A program made the translations under genes and the position numbers. The notes under the pieces were generated by a model that saw nothing but the letters and a program-made list of their open reading frames with translations, ran no database searches and had not been told where the DNA came from. Shown in pieces: positions 14,943-20,265 of a stretch of DNA of 20,265 nucleotides. Origin of the DNA: CAIMZW01 sp037133095 (GTDB taxonomy: Bacteria; Actinomycetota; Actinomycetes; Nanopelagicales; Nanopelagicaceae); contig JBAXOT010000031.1 in NCBI GenBank assembly GCA_037133095.1, positions 1-20,265 on the forward strand, written 5' to 3'. Every line of letters begins with the position of its first letter. Position 1 is the first letter of the stretch.

Positions 14943-14973
14943 GAAGCCTGGCACTTATGAAGTGTCAGGCTTC
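14943..14973 (+). terminator. strong hairpin between binding-protein and ATPase genes
   Basis: A 14-bp stem with one G-T pair, GAAGCCTGGCACTT / AAGTGTCAGGCTTC, and a 3-nt loop, followed by TCTATT. It lies 20 nt after the binding-protein stop. It resembles a rho-independent terminator with a weak T-tract, so it may stop most transcripts and let some read into the transporter genes, or protect the upstream mRNA from decay. Confidence 0.7.
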
Positions 14974-14996
14974 TCTATTCCGCTTTAAGAATGGTA

Positions 14997-15013
14997 CTTT
15001 CGATATCCGAAAG
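14997..15013. promoter_or_regulatory. second TTTCG/CGAAA palindrome, upstream of livG
   Basis: Perfect inverted repeat CTTTCG-ATATC-CGAAAG in the 58 nt between the hairpin and the livG start. Its half-sites TTTCG and CGAAA are shared with the palindrome at 13653-13670, but the spacer is 5 rather than 6 nt. It may be an operator or simply a small mRNA hairpin. Confidence 0.4.
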
Positions 15014-15031
15014 ATCACGATGGGGTGAAGA

Positions 15032-15784
15032 GTGAGCAGTGCTTTAAGCGTCAACGATCTCAGTTTGACGATTGGTGGTGCCAAAATCCTTGATGGCGTG
15101 ACACTTTCGGTGGCTGAGAATGAAACATTGGGAATTATTGGTCCCAATGGTGCTGGTAAAACCTCATTCTTCAATTTACTTTCCGGACTACGGGCTCCAA
15201 CTCGGGGCGAAATCTTCCTCTCCGATCACAATGTCACTCGCAAAGCGCCATATGAACGGGCGAATTTAGGCCTGGCGCGCACCTTTCAAACTTCCAGCAT
15301 CTTTCCAAATTTATCTTGTTTAGAGAATGTCAGAATTGCGGCGCAGGCGGCCAACAAGCAGTCGTTAAATTTTTGGAAGAGCGCCTACTCGTTTCATGAT
15401 GTAGTGGCCAAAGCTCATGAAGGTTTACAGCAAGTAGGACTAGATGCCCGAGCCATACAAAAGGCAGGATCGCTCTCCCATGGCGACAAGCGTCGATTAG
15501 AGATTGCCATTATTTTGGTGTCGAACTCCCAAGTCGTCTTGCTTGATGAACCGATGGCTGGAATGAGCGTCGAGAATGTTCCGGAGTTAGTGGAGATTAT
15601 TCGTTCGCTCAAAGAGGTGCACCATAAAACGGTTCTCATCGTGGAACACCATATGGAAGTTATCTTGGGTTTGGCAGATCGAATCGCGGTTTTGAATTAT
15701 GGCGAACTCCTAGTCTGCGATACGCCAGAAAATGTCATTGCAAATCCAATCGTACAAAGCGCCTATATCGGAGAAGCGCTGTGA
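15032..15784 (+). CDS. livG: LIV-type ABC transporter ATPase (LivG-like)
   Basis: A 250-residue ABC ATPase of the branched-chain amino acid (HAAT) subfamily that powers import with LivF on the LivHM channel. Walker A GPNGAGKT at 37-44, Q-loop glutamine Q86 in RTFQ, signature LSHGD at 148-152 (the LivG variant of LSGGQ), Walker B VVLLDEP at 168-174 with E173, and switch histidine in VEHHM near 205. The tail YIGEAL is typical of LivG. Start is GTG at 15032, after GGGGTGAAGA, which gives the usual LivG N-terminus. Its stop overlaps the livF start by GTGA. Confidence 0.95.
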   Translation: MSSALSVNDLSLTIGGAKILDGVTLSVAENETLGIIGPNGAGKTSFFNLLSGLRAPTRGEIFLSDHNVTRKAPYERANLGLARTFQTSSIFPNLSCLENVRIAAQAANKQSLNFWKSAYSFHDVVAKAHEGLQQVGLDARAIQKAGSLSHGDKRRLEIAIILVSNSQVVLLDEPMAGMSVENVPELVEIIRSLKEVHHKTVLIVEHHMEVILGLADRIAVLNYGELLVCDTPENVIANPIVQSAYIGEAL

Positions 15785-16485
15785 ATGCCCTGTCGGTGCA
15801 GAACTTGCACGTTAAAATTAATGAGTCTCATATTCTTCACGGGGTTTCCTTCGAAGTGCCGAGCCACTCGGTAACAGCACTGCTCGGGCGTAATGGGGTA
15901 GGAAAATCCACCACTTTGAAGGCAATCATGGGTTTATACCCTTCCGAGGGCTCGATCTCCCTTAATGGCGAATCAATTGCGAATAAATTGACGTACAAGA
16001 TTGCACAATCAGGGGTGGCTTATGTTCCAGAAGATCGCGAAATTTTTGCCTCTTTAACAGTGAAGGAAAATATCACTCTCGCCACCCGTGACGATTCCGA
16101 TACAGCCCGTCAAGAACTGATCTATACCTTGTTCCCGGAATTGGTTTCTCGGTCCGCACAGCGAGCTGGAACACTCTCTGGTGGGCAACAACAGATGGTT
16201 GCCATCGCACGAGCATTAGTAAATCGAAATGAAATTCTCCTTATCGATGAACCAACAAAAGGATTAGCTCCGAAATTGGTTACTGAGGTCGCCGATGCAC
16301 TGGGTAGGGTTGCGGGAGAGACCACTATGTTGTTAGTGGAACAAAATTTGCCATTGGTTAAGCGAATTGCCCAGCACATCATCGTTATGGATCAAGGGCG
16401 CATTGTTTTTCAAGGCGATCCGGAATATCTGCACGACCCGGAGTGGGTTCACACAATGCTTGGTGTAAGTGGGGCGCATAAATAA
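15781..16485 (+). CDS. livF: LIV-type ABC transporter ATPase (LivF-like)
   Basis: A 234-residue ABC ATPase, the shorter partner in HAAT transporters. Walker A GRNGVGKST at 36-44, the LivF-typical YVPEDREIF at 81-89, signature LSGGQ at 132-136, Walker B ILLIDEP at 152-158, and PTKGLAP after it. The GTG start overlaps the livG stop (GTGA), and its TAA shares a base with the livH ATG (TAATG), so the two ATPases and the permease are translated in tight sequence. Confidence 0.95.
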   Translation: MNALSVQNLHVKINESHILHGVSFEVPSHSVTALLGRNGVGKSTTLKAIMGLYPSEGSISLNGESIANKLTYKIAQSGVAYVPEDREIFASLTVKENITLATRDDSDTARQELIYTLFPELVSRSAQRAGTLSGGQQQMVAIARALVNRNEILLIDEPTKGLAPKLVTEVADALGRVAGETTMLLVEQNLPLVKRIAQHIIVMDQGRIVFQGDPEYLHDPEWVHTMLGVSGAHK

Positions 16486-17366
16486 TGGACACTTTCCTCC
16501 TGATTGGAATAACCGGAATTGGGTTGGGGGCTCTTTACTTTCTCGTGGCCTCGGGGCTCTCGTTGATTTATGGCTTGATGGGAGTTCTTAATTTCGCCCA
16601 CGGATCATTTCTTACCGTTGGAGCCTTTTTTGGACTCTGGTTTTCTACTCAAGTAGTACATGTAAGTAATACCTGGACTTTCATTGGCGCGATGCTGATA
16701 GGAGGAGTCAGTGCAGGGCTATTCGCTCTTCTCGTAGAACGAGTTGTCATTACCAAGTTATATGAACGGCATATTGATCAGGCGTTGGTGACGGTTGGAA
16801 TTGCGTTGGTAGTGGGGGCGGTTCTTGCGGGTTGGTTTGGAAACGATCTTCGTCTTCTGCCTACCCCACCTTGGTTTATTAACACTGTCAACATTGGTTC
16901 TGCCCACATCCCGGTCGATCGCTTTCTTTATATCGCCGTCGCCGTCATTCTCCTTATTTCCAATATTGCGCTGCTTCGATTTACTCGAATCGGTCTGATC
17001 ATACGAGCCGGCGTAGAAAATAGAAGGATGGTCACGGCGCTCGGAATTAATGTGCGCTTAGCGTTTAGCACCGTCTTCTTTCTTGGTGGTTTCGCCGCAG
17101 GTGTTGGCGGCGTTCTTGTCTCCGCCTATTCAAATGGTGTCTCCCCATTAATTGCCGGAACCTATTTAATCTATGGATTTATCGTGGTTGTTATTGGGGG
17201 GATGGGTTCAGTTCCTGGCAGTTTTCTAGCAGCGATGATTATCGGAGTTATAAAGCAATACGCCAACTACTACAGTCCTGGACTAGGCGATTTCGTCGTG
17301 GTATTTCTCCTCGCCGGCGTATTACTTGTGAGGCCGCAAGGTTTGTTAGGCAAGGTGAAGGCATGA
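16485..17366 (+). CDS. livH: LIV-type ABC transporter permease (LivH-like)
   Basis: A 293-residue inner-membrane permease with about eight hydrophobic helices. LivH signatures: GLSLIYGLMGVLNFAHG near 25-41, ENRRMVTALGIN near 178-189 in the cytoplasmic coupling loop, and VIGGMGSVPG near 237-246. The C-terminus VLLVRPQGLLGK is typical. It pairs with LivM to form the channel. The ATG overlaps the livF stop, and its own stop overlaps the livM start (ATGA). Confidence 0.95.
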   Translation: MDTFLLIGITGIGLGALYFLVASGLSLIYGLMGVLNFAHGSFLTVGAFFGLWFSTQVVHVSNTWTFIGAMLIGGVSAGLFALLVERVVITKLYERHIDQALVTVGIALVVGAVLAGWFGNDLRLLPTPPWFINTVNIGSAHIPVDRFLYIAVAVILLISNIALLRFTRIGLIIRAGVENRRMVTALGINVRLAFSTVFFLGGFAAGVGGVLVSAYSNGVSPLIAGTYLIYGFIVVVIGGMGSVPGSFLAAMIIGVIKQYANYYSPGLGDFVVVFLLAGVLLVRPQGLLGKVKA

Positions 17367-18382
17367 CCCTGCGCTGGAAATACTCTCGGCCATTATTAGC
17401 AATTCTCGTTGCTCTTCTCTTTTCAGCACCCTTTTTGGGCAGCAACCCCTTAAGTCATCCTGGCCTTCAGCAGACAATGGCGGTTGCATTTCTCTATGGG
17501 GCGCTTGCTCTGACCTATGACCTACTTTTTGGCTATACCGGGCTGCTTTCTTTTGGGCATGCCTTATTTTTCGCCTCCGGGATGTACTTCGCAGTCCTTT
17601 TTATCAATCATGATGTTTTGGTGTGGTGGTTGGCCGCAATCGCGGCTGTGGCGTTGTCAACCATCCTTGCGATCCTCATAGGCAGCGCCTCGCTCCGAAC
17701 TGGCGGCATAACTTTTGCTATGGTCACCTTGGCCTTTGCAGAGGCAGGTCATGTTGTTATTAGTAGGAACTTTGGTGGGTTGACCAACGGTGAAAATGGA
17801 ATTGCGCTCAATGCCGATAAGGTGCCGCAAATCTTTATAGGTGTTTTCAACACGAAATACCTGTTCTGGATTGCGTTGGCGACCTTGGTTTTTGTTTACC
17901 TCGTCATTTGGTGGCTCACTGAAAGTTCCGCCGGTCGCGTTTTTGCCGCGTTGCGCGACAACGAAACTAGGGTCTCCGTCTTGGGGTTAAAGCCGTCACG
18001 TTTTAAATTGCTCTCTTTTGTCATTGCCGCATCTCTTGCTAGTTTTATCGGCGTCGTGATGTTGATGGTCAGTGGCAGCGCCGCACCTCGTTTTGCCTCC
18101 TCTGATGTCACCATAAGTTTGCTCTTAATGGTCATCCTTGGTGGCGCAATCACTCGTTGGGGCGCGGTGATTGGTGGCATTATCTATTCAGTGGCCACGA
18201 CTCGGCTACAAGATTTCAGCCAATCAACGGCTTTGCACTCTATCCCGCAAATTATCAGGGGTCCGATCTCGGAACCGACTTTCACTTTAGGCCTTATTTT
18301 TATTTTCGTGGTGATGTTCGCTCCTGGTGGCCTATCAGGTGCTTACTATGCCCTACGCCTTAAAGTGATTTCTAGAAAATAA
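17363..18382 (+). CDS. livM: LIV-type ABC transporter permease (LivM-like)
   Basis: A 339-residue permease with about nine or ten hydrophobic segments, the second half of the LIV channel. It carries the LivM stretch LLFGYTGLLSFGHALFFASG at 54-73, the coupling-loop motif AALRDNETRVSVLG near 195-208, and ILGGAITRWGAVIGG near 258-272 that mirrors the LivH GGMGS loop. It starts in an ATGA overlap with livH and ends 9 nt before the acetoacetyl-CoA synthetase start, so transport and ligand activation appear to be in one transcript. Confidence 0.95.
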   Translation: MTLRWKYSRPLLAILVALLFSAPFLGSNPLSHPGLQQTMAVAFLYGALALTYDLLFGYTGLLSFGHALFFASGMYFAVLFINHDVLVWWLAAIAAVALSTILAILIGSASLRTGGITFAMVTLAFAEAGHVVISRNFGGLTNGENGIALNADKVPQIFIGVFNTKYLFWIALATLVFVYLVIWWLTESSAGRVFAALRDNETRVSVLGLKPSRFKLLSFVIAASLASFIGVVMLMVSGSAAPRFASSDVTISLLLMVILGGAITRWGAVIGGIIYSVATTRLQDFSQSTALHSIPQIIRGPISEPTFTLGLIFIFVVMFAPGGLSGAYYALRLKVISRK

Positions 18383-18391
18383 AATCTGCCG

Positions 18392-20265
18392 ATGAATCAA
18401 CCTTTATGGACACCCACACAACCGGGGGAAACCTATTTGGGACAATTGCAAATAAAAAAAGGTTTGCCTAGCTACGAAGAACTTCACCGATGGAGCATTG
18501 AAAATGTTGGTGAGTTTTGGTCTGAGGCTTGGGATGAGTTAGGGATCATTGGCGACAAGGGTGATTTATATTTCCAACCTGGTGTTGATTTCATTTCGTC
18601 GAAGTTCTTCCCGTTTGGTCGTTTGAATATCGCCGAAAACTTGTTAGCTCGGGGAAAAGCCGAAGATATTGCCATCGTCTCGATTCTCGAAGATGGTTCT
18701 CGGACTGAAATCTCCTGGCGGCAATTGCGAACTCTAGTTGGCGCGACTGCGGCGGCCATGCGTGCTACGGGTTTAACAACTGGCGATCGAGTAGCGGCTT
18801 GGTCACCAAACATTTCTGAGGTTGTCATATTTGCCCTTGCCGCCTTAAGTATTGGCGCCATAGTCAGCACGGCATCCCCCGATTTTGCGCCACACGCGGT
18901 GGCGGATCGTTTCGGGCAGATAGAACCCAAAATTCTCCTTGCCGCCGACTCGTACAGTTATGGCGGAAAATTCTTCGATTGTTCCGCAAAAGCGGAGGAG
19001 ATTATTGCCCTACTGCCCTCGCTCACTACCTCTGTTTTCGTCTCGCAATTTCATACTTGGATTGCCCCATTTATGGGCAGTGATCTGACTTTCACTCAGC
19101 TCCCATTCGACCATCCCGCATTTGTGCTTTTTTCCAGTGGGACCACTGGCAAACCGAAGTGCATAGTTCATAGCGCCGGCGGGGTGCTTTTAAAGGTTGC
19201 TGCTGAACATAGGTACCAGTTCGATATCAGACAAAACGAAAAGATATTTTTCTTCACCACGTGCGGTTGGATGATGTGGAACTGGCTCACGATGGCTCTG
19301 GCCGCTGGCGCCACCATTATTCTCTTCGACGGGGCGCCAATGTTTCCAACCCCGGCACGTCTGTTCGACTTGGCCGTTCAAGAAAAAGTGAATTTCTTTG
19401 GAGTCTCTGCCAAGTTTATTGACTCGGCACATAAAGAGAATCTCGCACCGATTCACACTCACGACCTCTCGAAGATTCGAATTATCGCCTCTACTGGCTC
19501 CGTTTTAAGCCCAGAGAGTTTTGAATATATTTATACTGATGTAAAGGCAGATGTGCATCTCGCCTCTCTATCCGGCGGCACTGATATTTGTGGTTGCTTT
19601 GTAGCAGGCGTTCCCACTAATTCGGTCTATCGAGGGGAAATCCAGGGCGCTTGTTTAGGTATGGCTACTGAAGTTTTTAACGAAAATGGTCAACCCGCGG
19701 ACATTGACGAAAAAGGTGAATTGGTCTGCACTGTTCCCTTTCCATCGAAACCACTGTCGTTCTGGAATGATCCCGAGGATGTGAAATATCGATCGGCTTA
19801 CTTTGAGGGCTTTCCTGGAGTATGGACCCACGGGGATTTCGCGGCAAAGAGTCGGCATGGTGGTTTCACCCTGTATGGGCGAAGTGATGCAACCTTAAAT
19901 TCCAAAGGGGTTCGTATCGGAACGGCAGAGATTTATCGAGTAGTGGAAACCTTTCCACAAGTAAGTGAAGCGATGGCCGTCTCCCAAGATTGGGAGGCTG
20001 ATACCCGCGTCATTCTTTTCGTCACTTTAAAAGCGGGGCAGAACTTTGATGAGAATGTGGCAAGAGAGATTAAGGTGGCGCTCCGGACTCAAGCCAGTCC
20101 TAGGCATGTGCCAGACAAAATAGTTGTCGCACCAGAGTTGCCACGGACAAAGAGCAATAAATTAGTGGAACTCGCAGTTGCCGACGTCATCAACGGGCGC
20201 GTGGTTAGAAATCGCGATGCATTAGCCAATCCGCAGGCACTTGATTGGTTTAAGGATTTGGCAGA
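18392..20265 (+). CDS. acetoacetyl-CoA synthetase, 3' end cut by window
   Basis: An ANL-superfamily acyl-CoA synthetase open for at least 624 residues and running off the right edge; acetoacetyl-CoA synthetases are about 650 residues, so only a few dozen are likely missing. It should convert acetoacetate, ATP and CoA to acetoacetyl-CoA. P-loop SSGTTGKPK at 248-256; the stretch SGGTDICGCFVAGVP with VYRGEIQ after it is characteristic of AacS rather than acetyl- or propionyl-CoA synthetases; the catalytic lysine is probably K590 in TKSNK. The ATG lies 9 nt after livM without a clear Shine-Dalgarno site. Together with bdhA on the divergent operon it completes a 3-hydroxybutyrate to acetoacetyl-CoA route; activity on 3-ketovalerate is possible but unproven. 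Confidence 0.92.
   Translation, partial: MNQPLWTPTQPGETYLGQLQIKKGLPSYEELHRWSIENVGEFWSEAWDELGIIGDKGDLYFQPGVDFISSKFFPFGRLNIAENLLARGKAEDIAIVSILEDGSRTEISWRQLRTLVGATAAAMRATGLTTGDRVAAWSPNISEVVIFALAALSIGAIVSTASPDFAPHAVADRFGQIEPKILLAADSYSYGGKFFDCSAKAEEIIALLPSLTTSVFVSQFHTWIAPFMGSDLTFTQLPFDHPAFVLFSSGTTGKPKCIVHSAGGVLLKVAAEHRYQFDIRQNEKIFFFTTCGWMMWNWLTMALAAGATIILFDGAPMFPTPARLFDLAVQEKVNFFGVSAKFIDSAHKENLAPIHTHDLSKIRIIASTGSVLSPESFEYIYTDVKADVHLASLSGGTDICGCFVAGVPTNSVYRGEIQGACLGMATEVFNENGQPADIDEKGELVCTVPFPSKPLSFWNDPEDVKYRSAYFEGFPGVWTHGDFAAKSRHGGFTLYGRSDATLNSKGVRIGTAEIYRVVETFPQVSEAMAVSQDWEADTRVILFVTLKAGQNFDENVAREIKVALRTQASPRHVPDKIVVAPELPRTKSNKLVELAVADVINGRVVRNRDALANPQALDWFKDLA

Noticed and set aside
18484..18930. 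148-residue minus-strand reading frame
   Set aside because: Lies wholly antisense inside acetoacetyl-CoA synthetase, whose reading frame has clear motifs throughout.
1..20265. CRISPR arrays, insertion sequences, prophage or defence genes
   Set aside because: No regularly spaced repeats, transposase, integrase or phage-like genes were seen; gene order and packing look like stable core chromosome plus one catabolic locus.

Overview
The window looks like a chromosomal segment of an actinobacterium with moderate G+C (roughly half, by eye). The evidence is a CrgA homologue, a PASTA-type PknB kinase with a PstP-type phosphatase, and the gene order ppiA / rhomboid / crgA / trpG-pabA / pknB / pstP. 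That order is close to the mirror image of the Mycobacterium tuberculosis Rv0009-Rv0018c region near the replication origin. Assignment to a particular group (for example streamlined freshwater Actinobacteria) is only a guess.

Layout. (1) 1-3804, minus strand: tRNA-Leu(CAG), a GDPD-type phosphodiesterase, pheA, serS and a Cof-like HAD phosphatase form a tightly packed unit that ends in a small hairpin. A separate tRNA-Ser(UGA) follows and runs off the left edge. (2) 3915-6246, plus strand: a cytosolic PstP-like phosphatase overlaps a PknB kinase with three PASTA repeats; rodA, pbpA and pknA, which usually sit here, are absent. (3) 6243-8337: a PabA/TrpG glutamine amidotransferase (minus), crgA (plus), then ppiA and a rhomboid protease (minus). 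Three DnaA-box-like 9-mers lie between crgA and the rhomboid gene. (4) 8444-13590, minus strand: a five-gene operon, alpha/beta hydrolase - 3-hydroxybutyrate dehydrogenase - prpB - prpC - prpD, with gaps of 8 bp or less and two 4-nt overlaps. (5) 13750-20265, plus strand, divergent from (4): a secreted HAAT-type substrate-binding protein, two ABC ATPases (LivG, LivF), two permeases (LivH, LivM), and an acetoacetyl-CoA synthetase cut by the right edge.

Regions 4 and 5 together suggest one catabolic system. A LIV-type transporter would import a short hydroxy- or keto-acid or an oligoester. The alpha/beta hydrolase would release monomers. The dehydrogenase would oxidise 3-hydroxybutyrate (and possibly 3-hydroxyvalerate) to the 3-keto acid, and the synthetase would activate that acid to its CoA ester. 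Thiolysis elsewhere would give acetyl-CoA plus, from C5 units, propionyl-CoA, which the methylcitrate cycle enzymes would consume. Each enzyme family is well recognised; their union as a C4/C5 3-hydroxyalkanoate uptake and degradation locus is inference. No regulator gene is visible, but the divergent promoter region and the transporter leader carry similar TTTCG/CGAAA palindromes that could be operators.
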